Of a DNA stretch of 64,000 bases, positions 21,590 to 32,376 are shown in pieces (position 1 is the stretch's first letter; the number at the start of each line of letters is the position of its first letter). The DNA lies in contig CM042539.1 in assembly GCA_023630585.1 (NCBI GenBank), forward strand, positions 24,817,755 to 24,881,754. The letters run 5' to 3'. The DNA comes from Cranoglanis bouderius. Lineage: Eukaryota; Chordata; Actinopteri; Siluriformes; Cranoglanididae. The translations under genes and the position numbers were made by a program. The notes beneath the pieces were generated by a model. That model did not search any database, was not told the DNA's origin, and saw only the letters and a program-made list of their open reading frames with translations.

Positions 21590-22830
21590 TTTTGGAAGCA
21601 TACAAAAAATATTGGCACCACCAATCAGGGTATTTGCAGGCATCCAATTATTCAATTATACAAGTTCAATCATTTATTCTTTTTTTTATTATAAGAATGT
21701 CTTTAAGTGTTATTTGCCACCCAATTTGCAGTAGTCATATAAAACTATATTTGGAGTTAAACAGAATCACTGCATTGATGACAGCTGTATGATAATTACT
21801 TTTAAACATGAGTCTGAATGTGATTTTCCATTGTAAAAGGGTGTGCACACTTATGCAACTTATGCAAAACTTTCAGGGTTGGACAGTGTATGGTTTATTT
21901 TGAATCATAGTTGATCAGCTGTTTCTGTAAGATATTCTTGGTTCCATCCTACTGCTGAAGCCATGGTCTGCAAAGTGCATGCATAAGCATGTTCAAGATC
22001 TCACTGCCGAAAGATATCGATCTGAAGAGGGGTATAAAAGCATTTCCAAAACATTAGCTGTACCATGGAACACTATGAAGGCCATCATCAACAAGTGGAG
22101 AAAATGGGCCACTACAGTGACATCACCAAGAACAGGACGTCCAAAAGGACGACAAAATTTGTCTCTTGTCAATTTTGGAGGTGAAATCTTATCAGGGAGT
22201 CTGCAAAGAGACATACAGTAACATTAAAGGAGCTGCAGGAATATCTGGTAAGTTCTGGTCACTCCCTGCTGTGAAAATGGCCTCTGTCTTTTCTACACGT
22301 CTGGGCCAAACAATGTGGCAAAATGTGTGATGGTCTGATGAGATAAAGGTAGAATATTTTGGGCATAATTCTAAAAAATATGTTTGGTGCAAAAAACAAG
22401 AGCTTATCACCCAAAGAACAGCATAACCATGGTGAGGCATGGTAGTGGCAGCATCATGCTGTGGGGCTGCTTCTCTTCAGCTGGGACTGGGGCTCTAGTC
22501 AGGATAGAGGGAATCATAGATAACTCCAAATACCAATCAAATTTGGGATTAAATATGTAGGTCTCTGTTAGACAGCTGAAGATGAAGATAGAGCTGGAGC
22601 ATTTTTGCAAGGAAGAGTGGAATAAAATTGCTAAATCAGCATGTGCTATGCTGGTAGACTCTTACCAAAAAAGACTGAGTGCTGTATTACAAGCAAAAGG
22701 GGCTTTAACAAAATACTAGTTAACGGGCGTGCAACTTTTCTTTTTATTCTTTTTTTTTTTTGTTTGTTTCTATATCACATTAAAGGTCCTTATGCATGCA
22801 TACATACACACAGTAGCACAATTGATTAAA
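21590..22830 (+). mobile_element. Tc1-like transposon, degenerate
   Basis: The frame 21979-22221 reads VQDLTAERYRSEEGYKSISK and TMKAIINKWRKW..TSPRTGRP, the helix-turn-helix DNA-binding domain of Tc1 transposases. After a frameshift come WSDEIKVEYFGHN-like (about 22330), KYVW, and then the C-terminal LEHFCKEEWNKIAKS..YQKRLSAVLQAKG (22590-22718). The middle catalytic Asp/Glu segment is largely deleted. Terminal repeats were not resolved. Confidence 0.78.
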
Positions 22831-22894
22831 TTTCCCCCTAAATCTCAATAATACAGATGTATTTTAATTTTTTTACTGCTTTAATGCATTAGTC

Positions 22895-22990
22895 AAGTCA
22901 TGTCAAGTAAACCTTTATTTATAGAGCACGTTTAAAACAACAGAAGATGACCCAAAGTGCTTTACCATTCAATCAACCAAATAAGCCATA
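22895..22990. repeat. Dispersed fish repeat (tttatttatagagcac family)
   Basis: agtcaagtcatgtcaagtaa, then tttatttatagagcacgttt and cccaaagtgctttacc. It is similar to a common fish interspersed repeat and, distantly, to 28005-28050. Confidence 0.5.
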
Positions 22991-22999
22991 ACAGAGTTA

Positions 23000-23500
23000 T
23001 GTTTAGAAATATTGTAACAACAATAATAATAATGATTAATAAATATATACCTTTAAATACAACATCAGTTATTTACATATTTTAACCTATTAAATGACCT
23101 ATTCAAAAGCTAGAGAATGAAAATATGTTTTCATTAGTATTAGCTCATTAGTATTGCGCTCTGTTAAACGTCAGTTGCAATAAATAATGATACACTGGAT
23201 TGTTCTGTAATACATTTGAGTCTGAGCGATGCTTTATATCTATGTAATTAATACTGAAAAGAACTAAAAAGCCATTCAGGAAAAGAATGTAAAAGAAGAA
23301 GTAATTGTTTGTCCTTCCTGTGTGTGTCATTGCAACATTATTATATAGAACCCTAGATAACTTTTTGACCCATTTGGACATGTCTGGGTCATATAATTAA
23401 GGTCAACATCGTTATAGGTTGCTTTTTAGTGTCCTGTTTAGATGTTGTTTAATTGACATTTTGGGCTATCTTTTTATAAGAAAGCAATAAAACACTATTG
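23000..23500. other. Intergenic, nothing recognised
   Basis: AT-rich. No gene supported. Confidence 0.4.
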
Positions 23501-24165
23501 TTATAGGGAAATAATAATTAAAAAAGCAATGACAGTGATATGTGGCATGGCCAGACATGATGTGGCGTTTCTGTTACTACCCTGAAGTTGATTATATTCT
23601 AATAAAAGCACATCCCAAAGTGTTTTATTCATCTTATACAACTGCATGTTTTGCCAACTATTACAATTTGTAATTAATTTCTGAACAACACTTCATACTT
23701 TTTTCCATTCATAGTTATATTCAGTGCTGTGGAATGCCCGTGGAATAAGTTAACTCCTGTTAACTCTTACATTATGACAGCTGGAAAACATTCCGTCATA
23801 ACTCTCTTTTTTTATCTTTTTTAATGAGACAAAAAAAAGCTTATCATGTAACTTTGAACCTGTAATCCCAAATAATTTCTTGTTGCAGAAAACTGACTGT
23901 TACAAATAGTAGAAACTGGAGACTACTTCCAGGAATACTAAATAAACATGTTCTTACAGAAAGCTTCACCATACAGTATCAATAAGTTTAAACTTGTTTG
24001 TTAAATAACAACACATTTTTTAAACCTTAGATTATGTGGCGCATCCAATATACATATACATAAGTCACTGTGAATGAGCTGGTGCTATAGAAATGATAAA
24101 TTATTAGACTCAATGCATGATTTGAATTACAGCCAGCACTCTTGTCATAGAAACAATGAGTCAAC
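23501..24165 (+). repeat. Receptor-upstream repeat block, copy 1
   Basis: It aligns in pieces with 43800-44330 (aaagtgttttattc, ttcatagttatatt, tggaatg..gtggaata, acagaaagcttca) and, at its end, with 28560-28680. It lies upstream of the pseudogene at 25134; the homologous copy at 43.8 kb has no receptor after it. Confidence 0.6.
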
Positions 24166-24204
24166 ACCTTCTGACCAATCAGAGTCTAGAATTCAGAAGG
24201 GCTG

Positions 24205-24403
24205 TGGGATACACACCTGGTGCTGAGTGATCTAATCTGCAGAAGAGAGAGATAAAAGAAGGGAGAGAGCGAGACGACTGTAACAAACGTCAAAGACCAG
24301 CAAGGAGGAGGCGGGACCCGGCTGAACGTCAACGTAATATTTAATCATAAACAGAACATAAAACAAACACACCAACCTAAGTCAAACATAAAGTGCACAT
24401 GCG

Positions 24404-24466
<63 letters not shown>

Positions 24467-24545
24467 CTTCGGTGCATCTAGCCGCTCCTTTATCACTCTC
24501 TCCCACTGATTAGATCACTCAGTGCCAAGCGTGCGTCCACACAGC
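24205..24545. repeat. Imperfect inverted repeat enclosing a (CT)n run
   Basis: gtgctgagtgatctaatctg (about 24221) is complementary, with few mismatches, to ttagatcactcagtgcc (about 24508). The arms continue through agagagagataaa and its complement. Between them are a GC-richer LTR-like stretch and (CT)n at 24408-24464. It may be a foldback or MITE-like element. Confidence 0.6.
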
Positions 24546-24559
24546 CTGGCCCCGCCTTC

Positions 24560-24835
24560 CTCCACATGTTCCAAAGTGTTTTATTCCTCTTACACCACAG
24601 AAATGTACCAATGCTAACAATGCTTAATTTGTACTTTTTACTTTTTATTGGTTTATAGTTAACAAGTTAGTTCTTGTTATCACTTACAGTATAGCAGCTC
24701 AGTCCCTCACCAGCCCCTCTTTTTTTCTCTCTCTTGAAATTAATAAGACAAAAAATGTAGCTTCTCATATTACAGAGAAACCACAAAGCCCTCTGTCATT
24801 AAAATTCCCCATGTCAAAATTTAAAAAAAAAATCT
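24560..24835 (+). repeat. Receptor-upstream repeat block, partial second copy
   Basis: aaagtgttttattcctctta and tttttattggtttatagtta repeat phrases of 23615-23720 and 43935-44030. Confidence 0.55.
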
Positions 24836-24839
24836 GTTC

Positions 24840-25133
24840 ACATGTCCCATAGCTCAGGGGCCTTCTCTAATTGGCTGTCATTCACCGTGTTACTCTCTGT
24901 TTTCAGTAACCAGACTCATGTAGCAGTTTTGGCTGAAAGTAATGGATGTCGATTTTACAGAGGTAGTAACTATGGAAATGACTTCCCACAAGAGCTGAAC
25001 TACCATCAGGCAAAATTGCGCATTTTTTGCCTCAGTTACCGAAGACATAATCTACCTGTTGTGAACTGAAGTAGTGAATTAAAAAGATGTACATTTTCTA
25101 ACATTGTTTCCACTTTCTATACTGTAGATTACC
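24840..25133 (+). promoter_or_regulatory. 5' flank / 5' UTR of receptor pseudogene
   Basis: It resembles 31085-31392: taattggctgtcattca, ctctgttttcagtaa, cagttttggctg, ggatgtc and agtaactatggaaat are shared. A tctatactgtag acceptor-like end precedes the coding start. Confidence 0.5.
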
Positions 25134-25754
25134 ATGTAGAGGACAGAGAATCTTAGCAAATTGGTCCTGGCAGTGGATGCAATCACACTGCTGGCTCTGT
25201 ACACGTTCATTCAAAAGGTGAAGCAGCGAGCTAAACCCATTGACATGTTCTTGCTCAGTCTCACCATCTCAGACCTGATCTTCCTCTTCTTTCTTTTATT
25301 TAATGAAGAACAGCTGACAGTCCTTTTGTCTGGCCTTTTAGAATTGTTTATTGTGCTTTTCTTCATCCCTTTTATCATTTGCAGCTTCTACATCAAATTC
25401 ATCCTCTCCTGGCTACCTAACATCAACGCTCAGAAGCATTTCAGGGCAATTGGGCTCACCCTAGTCACCCTCCTGGTCTTCATCATCTGCTTCCTGCCTT
25501 ACAATGTATCCCATGTAGTAGGTTTTATTGGAGGGTACAGTCCTGACTGGAGAATTTACGCACTGCTACCCAGCACTTTAAATGCCTCTTTGGACCCCCT
25601 CATTTATTATTTCTCCTCTTCAGCTCTCCAGGGGACTTGCAATCACTTGAAAAGGGGACTCATCAATTGGATACACCCTTCCTGCTGCCATAGACTGCAC
25701 AGCTGTACCCAGTACACATGCTGCACACAGCATTCCACTGGCAGTTCTCACTAG
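25134..25754 (+). pseudogene. FFAR2/3-like receptor pseudogene with in-frame deletions
   Basis: The ATG at 25134 is followed at once by TAG (25137-25139), where the intact gene has CAG. The frame then stays open to 25754. Compared with the 327-aa receptor there are two in-frame deletions: 8 codons in TM1 (AITL..LALYTF, lacking GLPAN) and about 106 codons from the end of TM2 to ECL2 (FLFFLLF joined to NEEQLT). TM3, the ERY motif, TM4 and one Cys of the disulfide are therefore gone. The TM5 carboxylate-binding Arg is changed to Leu (CTT at 25335-25337). TM6 His (YNVSHVVGF) and TM7 Arg (DWRIYALL) remain. It cannot fold as a seven-helix receptor. Confidence 0.9.
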
Positions 25755-25828
25755 AATGGCATGTTGGAATCTAACATTGCATATAAGTAAAGTTTGTTGG
25801 TTGTTGGATTTTCACTGTGAATGTATTT

Positions 25829-26570
25829 GCCAAAACCATGCAGCATCACCAGCTATTCAATGTGACCAGAGGTGGTGATGAAGGCTGTCTTCCACTCATC
25901 CCCCTCTCAAATTCTGATAAAGTTTTAAGCACCTCTTATATCATGTACCTGTTCTAGGGATGATGGCACCAGTGGTAGTGGGTACAAGTACTTCACCATG
26001 ATAGAGATGAGGCCTCAATAATCAGTGCAGAGTCTGAGTCTGCCCTCTTTTTTCTATGAATAATACCTAGAACCAGTGGGAGAACTGGAAGTGGCTCTTT
26101 AGAGGAACTTCTAGTTCTTCAACATAAAAGGTTCCTTCTACTTATGAATCACCAAGGGCTGGAACATATTCTGATTGTGATCACAAGACCAAAGATGCTG
26201 ATAACAAGCATTTGCATGTCTAAAGTAATGGATTAAGGGAGGGTGCTCATGTGAAACAATGTGCAGGATGAAAATGTTCTTTTACCACAGTAGAAACATC
26301 AGCCCTCTCTCTGATTAACTTTTTCCTCATCAGATAACTTTGCAAATCCCATTTTCATGCTTTCTTTTTCAGACTTGTCATACAAAGAAATGGCTAACAT
26401 GGGAGTGCTTACTCTGGAGTGTCTTGCATGGATGCAATTATCTATTCAGATGACTAGCTGAATTAAGTCACCCAGCATTAGTTGGTGTTAGGTCCTCTGG
26501 AGGATCTTTGTTAGAGAGTGGCAGAAAAGATATTTCAGAGCTGTTTCATTCTAGCCACTTTCCACTGCTA
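25829..26570 (-). mobile_element. Ty3/gypsy gag-pol relic
   Basis: Read on the - strand there is first a gag C-terminal stretch (ETALKYLF, LIQLVI, then KLSDEEKVNQ and a CFYCGK zinc-knuckle start near 26281-26301). Then come reverse-transcriptase pieces: VKYLYPLPLVPSSLEQ (about 25960-26010), EGDEWKTAFITTSGH (about 25870-25905) and LVM. These are hallmark blocks of Ty3/gypsy RT fingers and palm. Several stops interrupt it, protease is missing, and the RT block between RGA and NFIRI is shortened by a deletion. It is a dead copy lying 3' of the receptor pseudogene. Confidence 0.78.
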
Positions 26571-27335
26571 GATGTGAAAATTCAGTTCACAATCAGCTGC
26601 TGATTGATTCTGTTGCTTTAACAACAGTAAAATGTGCAATATTTGGAATGCATTTCAAACTTTAATACATACAAAATTCTAATACATTCAGTTTATATGC
26701 ACATTATAGCTTAAATTCAATGTATAAGGCATAATCATTTATTATAATCCCTACATTCTATACATTTGTCAGTTCTTGAAGTTGCAGACTATAACTACCA
26801 TGTTCCTCAACTCACAATCACCTCACATGACCTCCAGTCAAACACCTGATTATTAATGTCACTCATCTGTTTGTAATCAAACTACTAACTTTAAATAACC
26901 CAGACTCTCAGTGTTACTTTGTGAAGCCTTTATTACCCACCTGTTTTGATTAGTGTTTTGACCCTAACCTGCTTCATGTTAACTGATGTAATCTTGTCTA
27001 GTTTATGTTTGTTTGCTGATCACTTGACCATTTGCCTCTCTCTCTGAGTATTGACGTTTGATTGTATGCTGCATTGGTTTTAATAGAGCTAATACAATAC
27101 ACTTAATACATTACAATTTTCTAGAAATATGTTGATGCAGTTATTGAATCTGATGAACTGAGATTATCTTAAGAGTAGGAATGGTGAGATGAAGCTTCAT
27201 GAAGTGTTTTCCAGTCAACTGTTGAACTGTTTATTTCTCAAGGCTTCAACTGACCACTAGAGGCCTCTATTGGTCATAAAACATAGCCCTGTGAACCATG
27301 TAAAACTGTTAGCACTGTCAGCACTATGAGTACAA
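26571..27335. other. Intergenic, nothing recognised
   Basis: AT-rich, no gene supported. Confidence 0.4.
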
Positions 27336-27790
27336 AATGTGGACCCAGCATAACATCACTACATAAATTGGCCATGAGCCACTTTCAGATATATCTCCTT
27401 CAGCAACAACAGCACCTTCCTCTTAATGATCCCAAATATGCTGCGATTGCCAGTGTTTTATTCTGGCTGGTTTCCATGATCCAGTATTGTCTACATTGTG
27501 AAGTACCATAAACAACAACAACAACAACACTCTTCCTGATTTGTCCAACAAGGATGTCTGCTAGCACATGTGTCTGGATGGGCTATTGGCCACTGGGCCT
27601 CGCACTCACATTTTCATCCCTTTGATCTTCATCATCTGCTTCATGCCTTAGAATGTGTTCCATATGGTGGGTTTTATTGGATGGTACCATCCTGACTGGA
27701 GAGTGTACGCACTGCTCACCAGCAGGTTCAGTGACTGTTTGGACCCATTTATCTCTTATTTCTCTCTATTCTCACTAGAACAAACAGTAT
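27336..27790 (+). pseudogene. Heavily decayed FFAR2/3-like receptor pseudogene
   Basis: Blocks in order match the intact receptor. aaatgtggaccca corresponds to KWT; aacaacagcaccttcctctt corresponds to YNSTFLL of TM3; then directly AAATATGCTGCGATTGCCAG (TM4 start), with the ERY region deleted. ATCATCTGCTTCATGCCT belongs to TM6, followed by TAG at 27649-27651 in place of Tyr. TM7 reads DWRVYALLTSRFSDCLDPF. TM1, TM2, TM5 and the tail are missing. It is the oldest-looking remnant of the cluster. Confidence 0.88.
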
Positions 27791-27879
27791 TTCAGAATCT
27801 AGAATTGACACTATGTATTTCTTTACCAGCATATTGAGGACCAATAAGGCCAGGATAATTTAACCATGTCTGAGAGTGA

Positions 27880-27940
27880 GTGTACACTCTGTTCACCAGT
27901 ATGTTCAGTACGTGCTGGGCCCCCTTGATTTTTGACATTT
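27880..27940 (+). pseudogene. Second small copy of receptor TM7 segment
   Basis: gagtgtacactctgttcacc, agtatgttcagt and ctgggcccccttgattt repeat the TM7 stretch at 27700-27755 (gagtgtacgcactgctcacc). It is an isolated ~55-bp local duplication. Confidence 0.65.
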
Positions 27941-27989
27941 ACTGAAATAAATCCAATGCACTTGACTTTATTTAGGGCTAGTAACGTAA

Positions 27990-28180
27990 AACTTCTAATT
28001 CATTATCATTTGTATAGCGCTTTTAAGAATAGACATCGGCATAAACAGGTTTGTAGAAATCTGAATGTAGATCTAGATCCATAATGAGCAATCCAGAGGC
28101 AACAGTGGCAGGCAAAACTCCCTGAGATGACATGCAGAATGCAGGTTATGAATCATTACATTATACAGTTGTAGAAGAGT
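27990..28180. repeat. Dispersed fish repeat (tagcgctttt family)
   Basis: tttgtatagcgcttttaaga, atgtagatctagatcc and aatgagcaatccagagg, then caaaactccctgagatga. It is a well-known interspersed motif series in otophysan fish; family name not assigned. Confidence 0.5.
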
Positions 28181-29209
28181 AAATGCAAACAGTACTAAAT
28201 TACCTCTTACAATATACAATATACAAGCAAGACCAAGTCAAAGAATTTGGTCTGCAATGTTGTGATGAAAATCATATCATGGCTACACTATAAATCACCA
28301 TGAAGACAACTATAAAAATATGCAATTTGGCATATGTTTGTGATATTGAGCCTAATGGATTAATTATATACCCTTAAAAAAATACTTAGACTAAACTGGG
28401 GGGAGCCAGTGGTGGGGATGCAAAGCTATAGACACGTCCCATGCATGAGATGCACTTTTGCTAAAGGGATGCATCTGTTTAGAGTCAGCATTTAGTTGTA
28501 CAATCCTGTGGGTATAACCACTTTGATACTTTTCCGGTAGTGTTGTGGCAAACATGATTAGAGACTAGAGACTCCTTCTACAAATGTTACATAAATGTCC
28601 GCTTACAGGAAACCTCATCGTGTCAACAACTGTCCACCATAAAACTCACTGTAAATTACCTGGTATAGAAATGCTAAAATATTAAAAGAAGTGTGTTAAA
28701 ATATAACCCATGACTTGGTTAGAATCTTCGAATTTAGAATTCAACAGCAGGTAAAAAGTGGTAAAAACGCAATTAAACATTGCATTATATTTGCATGTGT
28801 TTATCAACACTACATTTAAATATAACTAATCCTGTACCTCTGTTGTGTCATATGTGTTTAATAGTCTCTGTTTATCTAAGAAATGTCTCAATAATCAGGT
28901 ATGCGTTCACTTCCTGGAATTTTCTGAAATAAGTCTATTCTGCGAAGCATGTGAATTAGCAAAACCTGGCAAAACTGATGATCAAATATCAAACATTCAG
29001 ACAGTGTCATCTAGCGAGTAAAAGAGGATGTAAGTGTTTCTTCTTTTCAGTGTGTGTCAATATCAGCAAATCATTATATAGAGCACTCATCAGTTTTGTT
29101 GGACACATCTGAGCAAGAGACATTGTATGGATTAACAAAGGTAAGAAGATCTTGGGTTTGTTCATCTAACTCTGCACTATGTTCAATATTATTTAAGTTA
29201 ATTATTTTT
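28181..29209 (+). promoter_or_regulatory. Upstream region of intact receptor, with candidate first exon
   Basis: 28560-28690 matches the repeat blocks at 23910 and 44130. A possible non-coding exon ends attaacaaag at 29140, followed by gtaaga, a good donor consensus. No protein gene was found. Confidence 0.35.
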
Positions 29210-31079
29210 ATAATCACAAATATATACATACTTATTCTAATTCTGAAGTTTTTCTTGTTAAAGTTCACAAGGTTGATAATAAGTACAGAAGTCCTGAAGC
29301 ATTTACTTCAGTATTTGTAATTCACAAATTCATTGGACTCAAAAAATGTGACTTACCTTTCATATGTGATCAGCCTATTAAAACCTATTCAAACATAATC
29401 TGAATTTGCCATTTGGACAAGCTTGCGCCTACTTGGTCTACTTTATCATAACTATTGGTGTATTTCTAATACGATTCTCTGTCATTTCTTAGCCTTTCAT
29501 ACAAAAATAATTCCAATACTTCATCCATTATAATCCTTAGATTCAAAGAACTTCTCCAAGCAATCTCAAGGAAAATGAGTAGGAATTGCAATGTTCATAC
29601 AAATTAAGTTAAACCAGTCCCTCACCTTTTACCTTACCTGAGACAGATCTGTTCAAAGAGAAGTGTTTATTTAAGGTACAACTGTTTAACCTTCTGCTAA
29701 AAAAGTAAAATGTAGAGCAACTCTACTGTCTTGCTGTTCTATTAAAGGAGTGGAAAATTTAGCATTTATATTAACTTTCCCCAACATTTTATAAATTCTC
29801 CCTGGAAAGGCTTTCTTTTTATTGCCATTAGAGAAAACCCTTTACTATGATGATAAACTTTAACCACTGAAATTTAGCAGCTTAAATAATTAATGCCTAG
29901 AATGACTGTAGTTTAATAGTCACCTTTTGTGCTGCACATCTTTCCATTAATTCAATATTTTACGTTACTGCCATCTAAAAATCCTTATTACCAGGCACAC
30001 ATAATATTACATTCTTAAAGGTTCTTTGGTTGTTCCTCTGGGAGAACCCTTAAAGGTTCAATGTACAACCCTACAACAGAACACTTCAGAAAGCTTTTGA
30101 AGACGACCGTTTTTAGGAAGAACCCTTAACTATACAAATAACCATTTGAAGTACCCTTTTTCTAAGACTGTATTAAACTCACAGTGTTCCTGATATGCCT
30201 TCCTACTATTATCCCTTTCTGAGTAGAACTCGTTTTTGGAAGCTAGGAACGTATCTAAAGAACCATTTGAATAATGTTTTTTTTCCCCCTGAGAGTGTAT
30301 TAAACACTGTCAGAGATTTATCTTCTTATTTGTAATCCTTTAAGAAAGGTTTCTTAGCTGAACCCCCCTTTTTTGGAAGCTAAGAACCCTTGAAGAACCA
30401 TTGAAGAATGTAATAGGTTCATCTGACCAATACTGGATGCACAACTGAGTTCACAGCAATGCTGATGGGTGAAGTCTATTTAGAAAGGTAGAGCTCTTTC
30501 TATCCCACAAACATCAAACAATGGCATCTGTATTATTTATCAAGACAGTTCAGATAAAATGTAAATACACGACATGTTCTAGGTATTAAGAAGAAAATAA
30601 TTACAAAGACATTGGAGTTAGGAGAGGATGGTGGCACAGCAAGTAGTTTTGCCAGGTGTATTCCCACCTTGCACCCAGTGTTCCTGGGATAGGCTCTAGA
30701 TCCACCGGATGAAGGTGGACCAGGATGATGAAGATGAAGAAATGAATAATTTGGAGTGTGCACCACACACTTCGTTGGATAGTCATGATGGAAGGTTCTT
30801 GCCTTACAAAAAAGGGTTCTACTAAAAGGACAACAATTTGTTGTAGGATCCTACATAGAACCTTTTAGGAACTGAAAGCCCTTGCTGTGATGGTGAAATG
30901 ATGTTATTTTTAAAGTGTGTAAATGGAGCTTAATGGTTATATAGACTGAGTGTCTTAGAAAAGTCATTCTGGAAAGTACTAGCAACACAGAGTTTTTTCA
31001 AAAAGTAAGCCTCTTGTGGAATTCTGAGCTGCTTTAGAATGAAGAGCAATTTGTCTTTTCAGTACATGCATGTGTTTAG
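29210..31079. repeat. Segmental duplication, copy B, left part
   Basis: This is the counterpart of 670-2940. It contains, at 30620-30745, a stretch (gtgttcctgggataggctct, gatccaccggatgaagg) seen again at 47845-47900, a common fish repeat that the Tc1 piece replaced in copy A. No gene was found. Confidence 0.75.
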
Positions 31080-31392
31080 CTTGAGGGCCTTTGCTAATTG
31101 GTTGTCATTCAGCATTTGAGAGTTTCTCTCTGTTTTCAGTAAAGAAAGAGAACAAATTTAGCTGTTTTGGCTGGCAGTATTGGATGTCAAATTACTGTAT
31201 TAGTAACTATGGAAATAGAATAAGCATCAAGTGCAATTGCTCTTCAAACAAAATTGTGTATCTTTTTTATCAGGTCTAAACAATATAACCTACCAGTTTT
31301 GAACTGAAATGGTGAATTGAAGAGAATTATAGTTTCTATTAAAATTAAAATTAAAATGTTTCTCTTTCTATAGATTGCCTTAAAAGCCAAAC
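31080..31392 (+). promoter_or_regulatory. 5' UTR / acceptor region of intact receptor
   Basis: The sequence is conserved with 2940-3264 and 24840-25133. A pyrimidine tract tttctctttctatag ends at 31373, 19 bases before the ATG at 31393, and is the likely splice acceptor of the coding exon. Confidence 0.5.
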
Positions 31393-32376
31393 ATGCAGTG
31401 GACAAAAGAGCTGAGCAATCTGGTCCTGGCAGTGGATGCCATCACACTGATCACAGGTCTTCCTGCCAACCTGCTGGCTCTCTACACCTTTGTACATAAG
31501 GTGAAGCAGCGATCTGCACCCATCGATGTGCTCTTGCTCAGCCTCACCATCTCAGACCTGATCTTCCTTTTCTTCCTTCCATTCCGCATGAAAGAGGCAG
31601 CCGACATGAAATGGACCCTGAGCTACTTCCTCTGTCCCCTTTCAGGGTTCTTCTTCTACACAACCATTTACAACAGCACCTTCCTTTTAACAGCTATCAG
31701 TGTGGAGCGTTATCTGGGAGTGGCCTTTCCAATCATGTACAAACTCAAGCGACATCCTCGATATGCCGTGATCGCCAGTGTCATATTCTGGTTGGTTTCC
31801 ATGGCCCATTGCAGTATTGTCTACATTATGCAATACTATAGGCACAACAATGAAACTCTGCCTGATCCGTTCGCCAAGGAGGTCTGCTATGACGAGTTTA
31901 GCAAAGAACAGCTGACAATCCTTTTGCCTGTCCGTTTGGAATTGTTCATCGTGCTGTTCTGCACCCCTTTTATCATCTGCTCCTTCTGCTACATCAAATT
32001 CATCCACATTCTCTGGCACTTACCTAACATCAATCCTAAGAAGCGCTCCAGGGCCATTGGGCTTGCCCTAGCCACCCTCCTGGTTTTTATCATCTGCTTC
32101 ATGCCTTACAATGTGTCCCATGTTGCAGGTTATGTTGGATGGTACAGTCCTAAATGGAGAGTGTATGCACTGCTCCCCAGCACCTTGAATGCCTGTTTGG
32201 ACCCCCTCGTTTTTTATTTCTCCTCTTCAGCACTTCGGGGGACTTTAAAACACCTGATACGAGGACCTAGCCATCGGAGGCACCATTCATGCTGCCGGAA
32301 TTTCCTCAACTGTGCCCAGTTAAACTGTACTGCACATGAAGAAAGCACACAGAGTTCCAATGACACTTCTCACTAG
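31393..32376 (+). CDS. ffar2: Free fatty acid receptor 2/3-like GPCR, intact
   Basis: An uninterrupted 327-residue class A GPCR, close to human FFAR2 (330 aa), in one coding exon. TM segments lie at about 8-34, 43-66, 80-108, 123-146, 173-201, 221-247 and 255-280. Ligand residues known for short-chain fatty acid receptors are present: Arg181 (LLPVRLE), His243 (YNVSHVAGY) and Arg256 (KWRVYALL), each one position off human FFAR2 numbering. Cys81 and Cys165 can form the extracellular disulfide. ERY (105-107) stands in for DRY and DPLVFY for NPxxY. NETL in ECL2 is a glycosylation sequon. The tail is Ser/Thr-rich (ESTQSSNDTSH), suiting arrestin regulation. The expected role is plasma-membrane sensing of acetate, propionate or butyrate through Gi/Gq. 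Whether it is the orthologue of FFAR2 or FFAR3 is not settled; the symbol is provisional. The ATG aligns with the starts of the duplicates. Confidence 0.92.
   Translation: MQWTKELSNLVLAVDAITLITGLPANLLALYTFVHKVKQRSAPIDVLLLSLTISDLIFLFFLPFRMKEAADMKWTLSYFLCPLSGFFFYTTIYNSTFLLTAISVERYLGVAFPIMYKLKRHPRYAVIASVIFWLVSMAHCSIVYIMQYYRHNNETLPDPFAKEVCYDEFSKEQLTILLPVRLELFIVLFCTPFIICSFCYIKFIHILWHLPNINPKKRSRAIGLALATLLVFIICFMPYNVSHVAGYVGWYSPKWRVYALLPSTLNACLDPLVFYFSSSALRGTLKHLIRGPSHRRHHSCCRNFLNCAQLNCTAHEESTQSSNDTSH

Noticed and set aside
31611..32019. Frames overlapping the 31-kb receptor
   Set aside because: Shadows of the CDS in other frames.
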